Positions 1 to 8,186 of a DNA stretch of 64,000 bases are shown here, piece after piece. The first letter of the stretch is position 1. Every line of letters begins with the position of its first letter. A model generated the notes under the pieces. The model saw only the letters and a list, made by a program, of their open reading frames with translations, was not told where the DNA came from and made no database searches. A program made the position numbers and the translations under genes. The DNA comes from an uncultured Lewinella sp. (GTDB lineage: Bacteria > Bacteroidota > Bacteroidia > Chitinophagales > Saprospiraceae), in contig CAJXOS010000001.1 in NCBI GenBank assembly GCA_913057725.1, positions 49,828 to 113,827 of the forward strand, read 5' to 3'.

Positions 1-372
1 ACCGATTTGATCACGCTCATTGCGCTTAAGTTCTTCTTCCCCCTTCAACCAACGCTCGTAACGACGCATTAAATAACCGGTATTCGCACCAGATTCAACT
101 ACAATTTTCGTCGGTTTAAAGCGTGCCAGGTAGTCCAATAGCTCGCGTACTTCGGCTTGCTTCTCTTGCGACTTCACGTCAATTTGATCCTCTTCCGCAA
201 TCTTGTGTGCATCCAGATTTGGATAGGAAAAATGAAAGGTCCCGACGAGCAAAACCTGTGGTAATTGTCGATCTCCAACTAAGATTGAGTCGGGTGAAGA
301 CTGCGCTTGAAGATCTGCTGTACCAAATACAACTAGCAACAAAAGTGCGGCAAATGAATATCTAAAGTTCAT
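1..372 (-). CDS. DUF5694 family exported protein, N-terminal part
   Basis: Reading right to left from ATG at 372, the frame is open for 124 codons and runs off the window edge, so only the N-terminus is present. Residues 1 to about 22 form a signal peptide (MNFRYSFAALLLLVVFGTADLQAQ region). After this come a VLLVGTFHFSYPNLD motif and a segment about solving for a residue set KIVVESG, which resemble the start of the DUF5694 family (related in fold to TraB/ChaN-like proteins) found in many Bacteroidota. The function of that family is not established. A TAnnTTTG promoter box lies 31 nt upstream. The plus-strand open frame opposite it is a shadow. Confidence 0.7.
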   Translation of the reverse strand, partial: MNFRYSFAALLLLVVFGTADLQAQSSPDSILVGDRQLPQVLLVGTFHFSYPNLDAHKIAEEDQIDVKSQEKQAEVRELLDYLARFKPTKIVVESGANTGYLMRRYERWLKGEEELKRNERDQIG

Positions 373-403
373 AACAAAATACAGTTTGGTTAATCGGATA
401 CTT

Positions 404-411
404 CAAATGTA
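404..411 (-). promoter_or_regulatory. Bacteroidota -7 promoter box for the DUF5694 gene
   Basis: On the minus strand this reads TACATTTG, a perfect match to the Bacteroidota sigma-A consensus TAnnTTTG, ending 31 nt before the ATG at 372. I did not see a convincing -33 TTTG. Confidence 0.5.
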
Positions 412-491
412 AAGGCTTGATTAACAGGTCAAAAGCGCGATCGATAATTCCTGGGATGCAATCGGCGAATCACAGACCAGCACAAAATCTA

Positions 492-523
492 AATTCACCG
501 ATTGAATTAGGTAATTCACCGAT
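492..523 (+). promoter_or_regulatory. Direct repeat AATTCACCGAT x2, period 21 bp: candidate LytTR binding site
   Basis: AATTCACCGAT occurs at 492-502 and again, identical, at 513-523, exactly 21 bp apart (two helical turns). A near -7 box, TACCTTTA, follows at 539-546 and the lytS-type gene starts at 564. LytTR-domain regulators are known to bind two direct repeats on one DNA face about 21 bp apart just upstream of the core promoter. The position therefore fits autoregulation by the LytTR regulator encoded at 1598-2299. The repeat is seen; the binding is inferred. Confidence 0.5.
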
Positions 524-563
524 AGTTGGCTCTAGTACTACCTTTAAAGAGTAATTTTATAGT

Positions 564-1604
564 ATGAAACGGAAGATTGGCAGCCTGCTACTTTACACAT
601 TCCTATTCTATCAAGTATTCGGTCCACTCAGGGAATATTTGGAGGGAGACGATCCATATGAGATATGGAACTGGTTCGACACGACACAAGCATTTCTCTT
701 AGTGTCTACTAGTATTTTGGCCTTTATGGCCTACAGCTTAGGAGCTTATCTAGTCCTATACTATTGCTATAAAAAAGTACCCACTTGGTTACTCGCAATT
801 CTCATTGTTTTAGTAGTCCCGGTATCGATTGCTTTCCGATATCTGCTTCAAGAAGTTTTGATGTATTGGCTGACAGGAGAGGGAAATTATACCGAAGGCT
901 ACCCTTTAGATATCTACTTCATTGATAACCTTTACTATGCTTTCGTCTTTGTCAGTTTCGGTGTAATTATCTACTTCTTACATTACTCTCAATACAAGGA
1001 AAAACAAGAACAACAGCTCCAAATTGAAAACCAAAAAATTCAATTGTCATTACTTCGCTCTCAAATAAACCCGCATTTTCTCTTCAATGCGTTGAATAAT
1101 ATTTACGCACTTGTGAATGAAAATAATAAGCAATCTCTTCCTGCTTTAGAAAAGCTTTCCAGCATACTTCGTTACAGTCTTTACGAACAATCGGAGTTCG
1201 TACCATTTGATAAAGAGTGGCAAAAAATCGAAGATTATATCACCTTAGAGAGCATGCGTTTACCGTATCGTCCAGCATTTCTTTTGGACGTTCCTCCTAC
1301 TCTACCAGCAGTTTGCATCCCTCCGTTTCTATTTATTGGACTAGTAGAAAACACTTTCAAGCATGGGCAATTAGACCAAGCTGAAAGCCCTGCTCGCATC
1401 AAAATTAGCCAAGAAAACGAACTACTCCGCTTTCAAATCAGTAATGGAATAGCACAAAAAACCAAAGATGAAATAGGAGGAATTGGGCTACAGAATATCC
1501 GAGATCGACTCGCTTTAATCTATCCCAATACACATGTATTTGAAGTCGAAAATATTGAGCAACAATTCTCTGTTCTTATCGAAATCCCCGCTAAACCATG
1601 TTAA
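564..1604 (+). CDS. LytS-type sensor histidine kinase (His_kinase family)
   Basis: A membrane sensor kinase of 346 aa that pairs with the LytTR regulator encoded next to it. Residues about 5-140 hold four hydrophobic segments. A short coiled stretch follows (about 143-160), then the His_kinase box INPHFLFNALNNIY with the phosphoacceptor His at residue 171. The C-terminus carries an HATPase_c domain: the N-box is LVENTFKHG and the G-box is GGIGLQNIRDRL. No periplasmic ligand domain is obvious. The last 7 nt overlap the start of the regulator gene, which indicates an operon with translational coupling. The direct repeat at 492-523 suggests autoregulation. The signal sensed cannot be read from the sequence. 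Confidence 0.9.
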   Translation: MKRKIGSLLLYTFLFYQVFGPLREYLEGDDPYEIWNWFDTTQAFLLVSTSILAFMAYSLGAYLVLYYCYKKVPTWLLAILIVLVVPVSIAFRYLLQEVLMYWLTGEGNYTEGYPLDIYFIDNLYYAFVFVSFGVIIYFLHYSQYKEKQEQQLQIENQKIQLSLLRSQINPHFLFNALNNIYALVNENNKQSLPALEKLSSILRYSLYEQSEFVPFDKEWQKIEDYITLESMRLPYRPAFLLDVPPTLPAVCIPPFLFIGLVENTFKHGQLDQAESPARIKISQENELLRFQISNGIAQKTKDEIGGIGLQNIRDRLALIYPNTHVFEVENIEQQFSVLIEIPAKPC

Positions 1605-2299
1605 AGTGTATCATCATCGATGACGAGCCCCTGGCAGTAAAACTCCTATTAGACTACGCGAGTAAAACTCCTGATTTAGAGGCTGTTGCACATTACAGTA
1701 ATCCAATCACTGGCATACAGGAATTAGAACAATTTCAGCCAGATGTGATTCTATTAGATGTACAAATGCCAGAATTAAGTGGGATACAGTTTGCTAAAAT
1801 CGTTCAAGGAAAATACCCTGTAATTCTCACTACAGCGTATGAGCAATATGCATTAGAGGGCTATGATTTGAATGTGGTAGATTACCTCTTAAAGCCTATT
1901 TCTCTGGAACGTTTTCAACAGGCAATTGATAAGCTTCAAGAACGCCTCACTCCTTCTACTAAAAGTATAAGCACAGTAGATACGACTCAATATATCTTCG
2001 TCAAAAGTGGCTACAAAACGGTTCGTATAGATCTCGCCGACATACTCTACTTGGAAGGACTCAGTGATTATGTTCGGATCCAAACGACAAAGGAGTCTAT
2101 TCTTACACTCGATACGATGAAACATCTGCTTGCAGAACTGCCATCAGATCGTTTCATGCGAGTGCATCGTTCTCACATTATTGCCTTGGATAAAATTGAC
2201 TTTATCGAACGAAATAGGATAATCATTCAAGAGAAATATATCCCGATTAGTGCTTCCTATTTAGATGAGTTTTGGGCACGTATTAAACCAACTTCTTAA
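1598..2299 (+). CDS. LytTR-family response regulator
   Basis: A DNA-binding response regulator of 233 aa. Residues 1-115 are a receiver domain: acidic pocket IIDDEP, phosphoacceptor Asp54 in ILLDVQMP, and conserved Lys99 in LLKP. Residues about 130-230 are a LytTR DNA-binding domain, with the typical segments YIFVKSGYKTVRI, ILYLEGLSDYVRI, FMRVHRSHII and IPISASY. It overlaps the kinase gene by 7 nt and is surely its partner. Its 3' end overlaps the 3' end of the convergent dinB gene by 17 nt. The 21-bp direct repeat upstream of the operon is a likely target. Confidence 0.93.
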   Translation: MLKCIIIDDEPLAVKLLLDYASKTPDLEAVAHYSNPITGIQELEQFQPDVILLDVQMPELSGIQFAKIVQGKYPVILTTAYEQYALEGYDLNVVDYLLKPISLERFQQAIDKLQERLTPSTKSISTVDTTQYIFVKSGYKTVRIDLADILYLEGLSDYVRIQTTKESILTLDTMKHLLAELPSDRFMRVHRSHIIALDKIDFIERNRIIIQEKYIPISASYLDEFWARIKPTS

Positions 2300-2753
2300 G
2301 TGCCATCATGGTTCCCAAGTGCATTGCTTCGTGCGCCAGGTTGAATTGAAAAGCCTCTTCTATTCGACTCAATTCTACACCATAGCTCGTAGGGTACACC
2401 TTGAAGGTTTGAAACATACCTTGAGCATAGTCAGTCTCAAACTGCGTCAAAGCAGTGTCGCTCAAGCTTTGTAGTTCTTGATAAGCAGCTTCATCTACGA
2501 AACCATCAGGAGCAGTTCCTTTACGATAGGCCTCAATAAGCGCTTTATCCACAACCGGCTTTTGACCTGACAAGCTATAGCAAAGCAGTTGCTGCGTAAC
2601 AATGATATGTCCGAAATTCCAGATCAGGTTATTACGAAATCCTTGTGGAATTGCGTTTAGCTGTTCAATACTCAGGCCTTGCATTAAGCCTAACATATTT
2701 GCCCTGGTCTGGCGTACTCCCTTCAGGATGAATTGAAAGTTGGCTATAGTCAT
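2283..2753 (-). CDS. DinB family protein (putative metal-dependent)
   Basis: A 156-aa four-helix DinB/YfiT-superfamily protein. The usual metal-ligand histidines are present: His49 in WNFGHI, and His141 and His145 in LAHEAMH near the C-terminus. Members of this superfamily act as thiol-dependent S-transferases or have unknown functions, and nothing here identifies the substrate. The protein has no signal peptide, so it is cytoplasmic. A perfect TAnnTTTG box lies 30 nt upstream of the ATG. The gene converges on, and overlaps, the LytTR regulator gene. Confidence 0.85.
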   Translation of the reverse strand: MTIANFQFILKGVRQTRANMLGLMQGLSIEQLNAIPQGFRNNLIWNFGHIIVTQQLLCYSLSGQKPVVDKALIEAYRKGTAPDGFVDEAAYQELQSLSDTALTQFETDYAQGMFQTFKVYPTSYGVELSRIEEAFQFNLAHEAMHLGTMMALKKLV

Positions 2754-2783
2754 TGCTATCTACTTGATTGGTAATGCGTTGCC

Positions 2784-2791
2784 CAAAGTTA
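2784..2791 (-). promoter_or_regulatory. -7 promoter box for the DinB gene
   Basis: On the minus strand this reads TAACTTTG, a perfect TAnnTTTG match, 30 nt upstream of the ATG at 2753. Confidence 0.5.
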
Positions 2792-2834
2792 ATATTATGC
2801 GGTAAGGATCGCAGAAAAATTAACTGACCAATTT

Positions 2835-2893
2835 CGACATTTCAATCGTGAACAGAATGGCCCATTCTAAGCGCGTTCACAATTGGAATGTCG
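2835..2893. repeat. 59-bp imperfect palindrome between divergent dinB and dtd
   Basis: The left arm (2835-2853, CGACATTTCAATCGTGAAC) and the right arm (2875-2893, GTTCACAATTGGAATGTCG) pair at 18 of 19 positions, counting one G-U pair. Between them AGAAT (2854-2858) and ATTCT (2864-2868) form an inner hairpin. The whole element sits in the 224-bp divergent promoter region. It could be an operator, a structured leader or a small miniature repeat. It is too far from any upstream plus-strand gene to be a simple terminator. Confidence 0.6.
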
Positions 2894-2947
2894 TTTTGGA
2901 AATTGATAAGTTATTTTTCAGGTAGTACTAAACATCCAGTAGCTTTC

Positions 2948-2955
2948 TATTTTTG
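2948..2955 (+). promoter_or_regulatory. -7 promoter box for dtd
   Basis: TATTTTTG, a perfect TAnnTTTG match, ends 22 nt before the ATG at 2978. It supports the internal ATG over the upstream ATG at 2888, because transcription would begin downstream of 2888. Confidence 0.5.
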
Positions 2956-2977
2956 CTGCGTATTAAAAACAGAAATC

Positions 2978-3430
2978 ATGCGGGTTGTCATTCAGCGAGT
3001 AAGTGAGGCTTCAGTAACCATCGACGGAAATGTAAAATCGGCTATCGGAGATGGTCTGTTGGTACTATTAGGTATTGAGCATGAAGATGAGCAGGATGAT
3101 ATCAATTGGCTATGTAAGAAGATCGTACAGCTACGGATCTTTGGAGATGAAGAGGGAAAGATGAATCGTTCCGTATTGGATATTAACGGAGATATTCTGG
3201 TCATCAGTCAATTTACCCTACATGCAAGTACCAAGAAAGGAAATAGGCCTAGCTATATAAAAGCGGCTCGTCCAGAGGTAGCAATCTCCCTCTACGAGCG
3301 ATTCCTGGATCAACTGAGTCTTAGTCTGGGCAAACCAGTTGGTAGTGGTGAATTTGGTGCCGACATGAAAATACGCCTCCTCAATGACGGCCCCGTCACC
3401 ATTTGGATTGATTCCCGCAACCGGGAATAA
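2978..3430 (+). CDS. dtd: D-aminoacyl-tRNA deacylase
   Basis: Hydrolyses D-aminoacyl (and glycyl) esters from mischarged tRNA, a proofreading step in the cytoplasm. The protein is 150 aa from ATG 2978, the normal length of the family, and begins MRVVIQRV as Dtd proteins do. Both active-site motifs are present: SQFTLHA and, near the C-terminus, the cross-subunit Pro loop NDGPVT. The longer open frame from 2888 adds 30 residues with no family match and lies upstream of the -7 box, so it was rejected. The gene ends 2 nt from the convergent porZ stop codon. Confidence 0.95.
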   Translation: MRVVIQRVSEASVTIDGNVKSAIGDGLLVLLGIEHEDEQDDINWLCKKIVQLRIFGDEEGKMNRSVLDINGDILVISQFTLHASTKKGNRPSYIKAARPEVAISLYERFLDQLSLSLGKPVGSGEFGADMKIRLLNDGPVTIWIDSRNRE

Positions 3431-3432
3431 CG

Positions 3433-5787
3433 CTAGTTTATAAATAGAATCTTAGCTACAGATGCATCTGGTTGTGCCAAGCCTGCCTCACGTGGATTGG
3501 TACTACTAAATACCAAATAGACGCCGGTCTGAACTTTGCGCCCATTATAATCCCGACCATCCCAAATTGCTTGTCCACCAAGGGCTTGTGTTTCATAAAC
3601 CAGCTTGCCGTTTACATCCGTAATTTTCACTTCAGCATTAACAGCAAGGCCTCGTACGGTAATTGGGCCATTGTACTCTGGCCGTACCGGATTAGGAAAT
3701 ACCAGTGGATTGGCACTGAACACTCGATTACCTTCGGTAGCATCACCCTGATAAGAAACAATCCCTTTATCCGTACCGATAAACACCTCACCGGTGCGAT
3801 TATTCAATGCGATCGAACGCACGGTATTATCCGGTAGTGGTGAGTTTTCTACCGTAAAATGAAGGAGTTCTTCTTTACCGTCTGGAGAAAGCAGATAAGC
3901 GCCACTAGCAGTGCCCACCCATTTGCGATTAGCTCCATCAACAGCAATTGTAAGTACGGTTTGAGTTTTGAACAGAAACTCCAAAAAACCATCAAGGTCT
4001 ACTGTACGCAGAGAACCTATACAATTATCATCAAATGCCGCACCACCACATTCAAAAATGACGATACCTTGCTCCGTACCTACCCACACATCACCATCCT
4101 GATCAATGGCAAGGCAATTGGTATCATTGGTAGGAACATTGGAATTATTAGAGGTGAATGCACGACAACGATCATCATCCAGATTATTCAAATCTCCTTC
4201 ATCAAAAAGGAGTACACCCGAGGTATTGCCCCCCGTAATGATCCATTTAAATCCGTTCGGATCTATCTCAATTTGGAACAAGTCATTTTGTCCACAGGTC
4301 TCATTAAAAGAAACCCAAGTACCATCAGGCGCTAGGCGATGCAGTGGACGTCCTTCCAGTGCACGATAATTACTTACCCACAATCCTCCTTCTTCATCAA
4401 CCGCTAAGCCACTTACTCGAGTACGGTTCTCATCGCCTGTGGTATTACTCAAAGGCGAGTTGGTATCATTAAATAGGCGCGTTTCTGCTCCATCAATCTC
4501 AACCAAGCCGGTATAATAAGAGGCACCATAAACCTTATTTGTCACTTCATTTTTGATGGCCTCAATAACTGCGAATACATCATCATCGCGAAAATCACTT
4601 GCCGTATTGAATCCTTTGAAAGTCTCGTTGGTCCATCGGTTATAGATGGTCCAACTTCCTCCTCCGAAGGATGCCATGCCATGATCGGTAGCAACCGGCG
4701 TACGCGTAGAACTGAATGCACCCGCAGCCATCCATAAGGTATCATCATACACCTCCATATTCCAGACGCGCTGGCTGTAAGGTGAGTTAATCTCGAAGTT
4801 ATTACAGAATTCATCAGCGGTATTATCCAACCAACGGAAGCCCATCCACTCATCACCAAACCAAAAGCGGCCGGATTGGTCTTCGATCGCATAATTCGTA
4901 CGACCAACACAACCTCTGGCAAGTTCGCCACCAGTACCATCCTCAGAAAAATAAAGTACCTGGCCATTGCCACAATCACCATTACAGCGGTAGCCAGCTA
5001 GCAGATAATTACCCTCTGCAGAGAAGTATCGTAGTTCGAAATCCTCGCTCTGGTCAGAGAACAAAACAGGCGCTCCATCTTCTAGTCGATAGATATCTTC
5101 ATTGATACCGATGTAAAGCTGATTTTGATAAACAGCTAAAGCTCCAGTAGTATAGTCGTCAGGGAACCCTTCATCCATACCTAGAAAATCCCAAGTCCCG
5201 AAATCATCCGCGGCAGGGTTAGTAACACCAGTACGGTAAATTCCTTCCACTGTTCCGGCATAAATATTCCCTTCAAATACTGCAACGGAAAGTACATTGG
5301 CATCACCCATGAAAGTGGTAAATGGAAAAGAGGCATTGTCTAAACGAAAAGCAGATACCCCATAGCTTCCCGCTAGGAATACCAGATTATCATCAAACTC
5401 AAAGATGTCATTGACTGTCTTTTCCCCGGTGATATTGGTGAAGTTCTTGATAGAGCTTACTGTGCGAATATCTCCCTCTTTATAGAGATCGATAATACCA
5501 TCCTCATACACGATAATTAACTGCTCTGTAGGCTCATGATAACGGATCATGCGAAAGTCTACTCCAGTCAGACCATCAACTGTGGTTCTGAATTTTGGAG
5601 CAATCTCATTCTTATCAGTAATCATTAATGCCGCCCGAGTGGTATAGAAAATCTGGTCTGTACTTTGAGTTACAGATTCTCCTACCCGTTTCGGAGGAAA
5701 AGAGCGCCAAGAACCAATAGGCATAACATTCTGGCCAGCCAAAAAGAAAGGTAATGTGGCCAAGAGCAAGAGTAGCTTGTTTCTCAT
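3433..5787 (-). CDS. porZ: Type IX secretion system protein PorZ
   Basis: PorZ is a surface component of the T9SS attachment complex (with PorU, PorV and PorQ), which cleaves sorting signals and anchors cargo to A-LPS. The protein is 784 aa from ATG 5787. It opens with a signal peptide (MRNKLLLLLATLPFFLAGQ). The body, about 20-690, is made of beta-propeller repeats of the two-component-regulator-propeller type, with recurring blocks such as WVGTEQGIVIF, KWVGTASGAYLL and VFIGTDKGIVSY. The C-terminus (about 695-784) is a CTD that begins FPNPVRPEYNGPI and carries the PorZ-typical ALGGQAIWDG and GVYLVF segments. The 15-residue upstream extension of the open frame was not used, because the signal peptide starts at the inner ATG. 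No other T9SS gene is in the window. Confidence 0.88.
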   Translation of the reverse strand: MRNKLLLLLATLPFFLAGQNVMPIGSWRSFPPKRVGESVTQSTDQIFYTTRAALMITDKNEIAPKFRTTVDGLTGVDFRMIRYHEPTEQLIIVYEDGIIDLYKEGDIRTVSSIKNFTNITGEKTVNDIFEFDDNLVFLAGSYGVSAFRLDNASFPFTTFMGDANVLSVAVFEGNIYAGTVEGIYRTGVTNPAADDFGTWDFLGMDEGFPDDYTTGALAVYQNQLYIGINEDIYRLEDGAPVLFSDQSEDFELRYFSAEGNYLLAGYRCNGDCGNGQVLYFSEDGTGGELARGCVGRTNYAIEDQSGRFWFGDEWMGFRWLDNTADEFCNNFEINSPYSQRVWNMEVYDDTLWMAAGAFSSTRTPVATDHGMASFGGGSWTIYNRWTNETFKGFNTASDFRDDDVFAVIEAIKNEVTNKVYGASYYTGLVEIDGAETRLFNDTNSPLSNTTGDENRTRVSGLAVDEEGGLWVSNYRALEGRPLHRLAPDGTWVSFNETCGQNDLFQIEIDPNGFKWIITGGNTSGVLLFDEGDLNNLDDDRCRAFTSNNSNVPTNDTNCLAIDQDGDVWVGTEQGIVIFECGGAAFDDNCIGSLRTVDLDGFLEFLFKTQTVLTIAVDGANRKWVGTASGAYLLSPDGKEELLHFTVENSPLPDNTVRSIALNNRTGEVFIGTDKGIVSYQGDATEGNRVFSANPLVFPNPVRPEYNGPITVRGLAVNAEVKITDVNGKLVYETQALGGQAIWDGRDYNGRKVQTGVYLVFSSTNPREAGLAQPDASVAKILFIN

Positions 5788-5851
5788 AAACACTAGTGCA
5801 TGAATTCTAGAAGGTAAACCCAGAAGCAGCAAAATGTATTGCTTCTTTGCC

Positions 5852-5859
5852 CAAAATTA
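5852..5859 (-). promoter_or_regulatory. -7 promoter box for porZ
   Basis: The minus strand reads TAATTTTG, a perfect TAnnTTTG match, 64 nt upstream of the chosen porZ start at 5787 and just 5' of the longer alternative start at 5832. Confidence 0.45.
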
Positions 5860-5893
5860 GCATCTTAAGTTAAGTCAGCGACACAAGATGGCG

Positions 5894-6577
5894 TTAGAAT
5901 AAAGTCAAAGGGTCATCACTCACTGCCTGATGCAGCTCAGGACCATTATTCCGAACTGAATTTACCTGCTGACTGATACGATAATACTTCAACACATCGT
6001 CGGGTGGAGTCTGCAATAATTCTAAGGTATCTTCTAGTGGTAAGTCATCCAGCCAGCGCTGTTGAGAATTCTGATCTAACAATAGTACCGGCATTCTATT
6101 ATGGATTCCTTCCATTTCTGCATTAGGCTCGGTAGTGATGACAGAGAACGACTTTACGCGTTGCCCATCTTGTTGCCAAATCTCCCAGATTCCCGCCATC
6201 ACGAGCACCTCATCATTAGACCTTAATATACGGTAGGGAAGTTTCTGTTGGCCAGAGCGACGCCATTCGTAAAAGCTATCCGCAAATACCAGGCAGCGTC
6301 TTTGACGAATAGCGATCCGGAACGACGGTTTAGTAGCAATCCCTTCCCGCCTCGCATTGATAAGGCGTGCCCCATAACTGATGTCTTTTGACCAATGTGG
6401 AATAAGCCCCCAGCGTAGTGCCTGTAAGGTGTTGGGCTGATCATTGGTTAAGACTATTGCGTCCTGCGTAGGAGCTACATTATAATTAGCAGGAATACTA
6501 ACCGCACTAGAGAGCGGAATCTGCAGTTGTTGCTCTAATTGTTCAAAACTATAGACCTGTGAATAACGGCCACACAT
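5894..6577 (-). CDS. SOS response-associated peptidase / HMCES (YedK-type) abasic-site protein
   Basis: Forms a covalent thiazolidine link to abasic sites in single-stranded DNA and protects them during replication. The 227-aa protein starts MCGRYSQ; Cys2 becomes N-terminal after Met removal and is the crosslinking residue. Other conserved family elements are NARREG with a following TKPSFR, the active-site Glu in DSFYEWRR, and the His in GIHNRMP. These are the key residues of the SRAP family. The 5' end of the gene contains a TTATTCACA box on the minus strand that belongs to the candidate origin region. The gene reads away from that region. Confidence 0.93.
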   Translation of the reverse strand: MCGRYSQVYSFEQLEQQLQIPLSSAVSIPANYNVAPTQDAIVLTNDQPNTLQALRWGLIPHWSKDISYGARLINARREGIATKPSFRIAIRQRRCLVFADSFYEWRRSGQQKLPYRILRSNDEVLVMAGIWEIWQQDGQRVKSFSVITTEPNAEMEGIHNRMPVLLLDQNSQQRWLDDLPLEDTLELLQTPPDDVLKYYRISQQVNSVRNNGPELHQAVSDDPLTLF

Positions 6578-7101
6578 AGGCTAAATTAACTGGACAAAAG
6601 TTTTCCACACGCTATTTTCAGCGATTTGCCTAAGTACGTAAAAAACAGCACTTTATCCAAATCTATTTTCCACAGCAGGCGTGGATAAACTCGGGGAAAA
6701 CTTCTAGTTTTTTGACATTCACTAACAGCTCTTAACAGAACTATGACAACGAATAATCCGATTTGCCGTTTTTGGTGAAAAACTATTTCAGTTATTGACA
6801 TTAAAAGGTCAAAAATCAAGGCCCGTTTTTAAAAAAGTTATTCTGTTGACAATTATTAACGGTAGTGTGAATAAGTTTGCATTCCCTTGTTTTATAAGGG
6901 TTCTGGCTGTGGAGAAAATGTGTATAGCAAAGGAATTACTCTTAACAGTGAATTAACCTAGCATTAACCTAGATTTTTCTCCACCAAACTAACAGCACTA
7001 ATAATAATAAGGGAATTCAAAAAAAATTATAATAATCTATTAATAGGGACTATTACCGAACACGGTTTTGAAGCCTATTTGAAGTATAAAAGCACACTTT
7101 T
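6558..7101. other. Candidate chromosomal replication origin (oriC): DnaA-box cluster plus AT-rich region
   Basis: This 524-bp intergenic stretch (plus 20 bp of the HMCES gene) has no supported gene. It holds perfect matches to TTWTNCACA at 6558-6566 (-), 6601-6609 (+), 6666-6674 (+) and 6866-6874 (-). One-mismatch boxes lie at 6653-6661 (+), 6680-6688 (-), 6909-6917 (-) and 6919-6927 (-). A tandem ATTAACCTAG pair (6952 and 6963, period 11) and an AT-rich tract with TAA triplets (about 6999-7045) follow, as in a DNA unwinding element. More boxes continue in and behind the next gene, at 7686, 7860 (-), 8000, 8194 (-), 8230 and 8242. dnaA itself is not in the window, which is not unusual for Bacteroidota. 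The boxes are seen; origin function is inferred. Confidence 0.5.
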
Positions 7102-8181
7102 ATGAGCAGTATGTCTGCCAAGGCCGGGAATTCTGAATTTCATTATCGACCAATAGTCAAATGGTGGCTTGTCGTGGGTGTTATCATGATTATCGGCCAG
7201 GTTGTAATCGGGGGAATTACCCGATTGACTGGATCTGGCTTGTCTATCACTAAGTGGGAGATCGTAACGGGAACACTTCCTCCGATGAATGCCGAGCAAT
7301 GGGAATCAGAATTTGATTTGTATAAGGCTACCCCTCAATATGAGAAGATAAACGAGGGAATGTCTATCGGCGAATTCAAGTTTATTTACTTCTGGGAGTA
7401 TTTTCATCGCCTCTGGGCGCGTTTAATGGGATTTGTGTTCGCAATCCCCTTTGTCATCTTTTGGCGCAAAGGATGGCTTGACAAGCCTTTAATGCGAAGA
7501 TTAGGGATTACGGTGCTCCTGGCGGCCATCGTAGCTTCTTTTGGCTGGATAATGGTCGCTAGTGGGCTTATAGAGCGTCCCTGGGTAAATGCTTACAAGT
7601 TGACAATGCACTTATCCTTAGCCTGTATACTGTATGCATACCTTTTATGGACTGTATTTAAGGTGTTTCAACCCAATCCTGTAGGTTTTCCACATTCAGT
7701 GTTGAAAACCTGGGCCAAGGTCATTACCGTACTCACTGCGATACAGATTATTCTGGGTGGAATTATGTCTGGCGCTAAAGCTGGACTGTTCTATCCTACG
7801 TGGCCAGATATGAACGGAGAGTTGATTCCTTCGATACTTCGTGATGGAAGTATGTGGAATGTGGAAAACTTTGTGAACTATGACGCTACTTTGTTCCTTT
7901 CTGCATTCATTCAGGTTACCCATAGAGGAGTAGCTTACTTACTGACAATCATTGTTTTATACTTTGTATGGCGACTGCTAAAAAGTACGTCAGCAGGAAT
8001 TATTCACAAAGCTGCATACCTGTTAGTAAGTATGTTGATAATTCAAGTATTGTTAGGAATCCTTACCGTTATTAACTGTGTAGGAGTTATTCCGGTAGGG
8101 TTAGGTGTAATGCACCAGGCAGGAGCAATATTCCTATTATCTACAGTACTATTCGTTGATTATCAACTGCTACGAGAGTAA
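7102..8181 (+). CDS. ctaA: Heme A synthase (COX15/CtaA family)
   Basis: Oxidises the C8 methyl group of heme O to a formyl group, giving heme A for aa3-type cytochrome oxidase. It is an integral membrane protein of 359 aa with eight hydrophobic segments in two four-helix halves. The four conserved heme-ligand histidines are visible: His102 (YFHRLWAR), His170 (LTMHLSLA), His274 (VTHRGVAY) and His338 (GVMHQAGA). The N-terminal ITRLTGSGLSITKW motif is typical of the COX15 branch. Met4 is a possible alternative start. No other oxidase-assembly gene (ctaB, cox) is beside it. The gene carries three DnaA-box-like 9-mers of its own and is flanked by box clusters on both sides. Confidence 0.93.
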   Translation: MSSMSAKAGNSEFHYRPIVKWWLVVGVIMIIGQVVIGGITRLTGSGLSITKWEIVTGTLPPMNAEQWESEFDLYKATPQYEKINEGMSIGEFKFIYFWEYFHRLWARLMGFVFAIPFVIFWRKGWLDKPLMRRLGITVLLAAIVASFGWIMVASGLIERPWVNAYKLTMHLSLACILYAYLLWTVFKVFQPNPVGFPHSVLKTWAKVITVLTAIQIILGGIMSGAKAGLFYPTWPDMNGELIPSILRDGSMWNVENFVNYDATLFLSAFIQVTHRGVAYLLTIIVLYFVWRLLKSTSAGIIHKAAYLLVSMLIIQVLLGILTVINCVGVIPVGLGVMHQAGAIFLLSTVLFVDYQLLRE

Positions 8182-8186
8182 TGCAC

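Noticed and set aside
2888..2977. 30-codon upstream extension of the Dtd frame
   Set aside because: It has no match to the family, lies upstream of the -7 box at 2948-2955, and overlaps the palindrome at 2835-2893.
3472..4335. Two sizeable plus-strand frames opposite porZ
   Set aside because: They are shadows of porZ: the minus strand encodes a full PorZ with a signal peptide and CTD, and the plus-strand translations have no recognisable motifs.
6586..6819. A 77-codon minus-strand frame in the candidate origin region
   Set aside because: Its translation looks like random AT-rich sequence, and it covers the DnaA-box cluster. No homology or promoter supports it.
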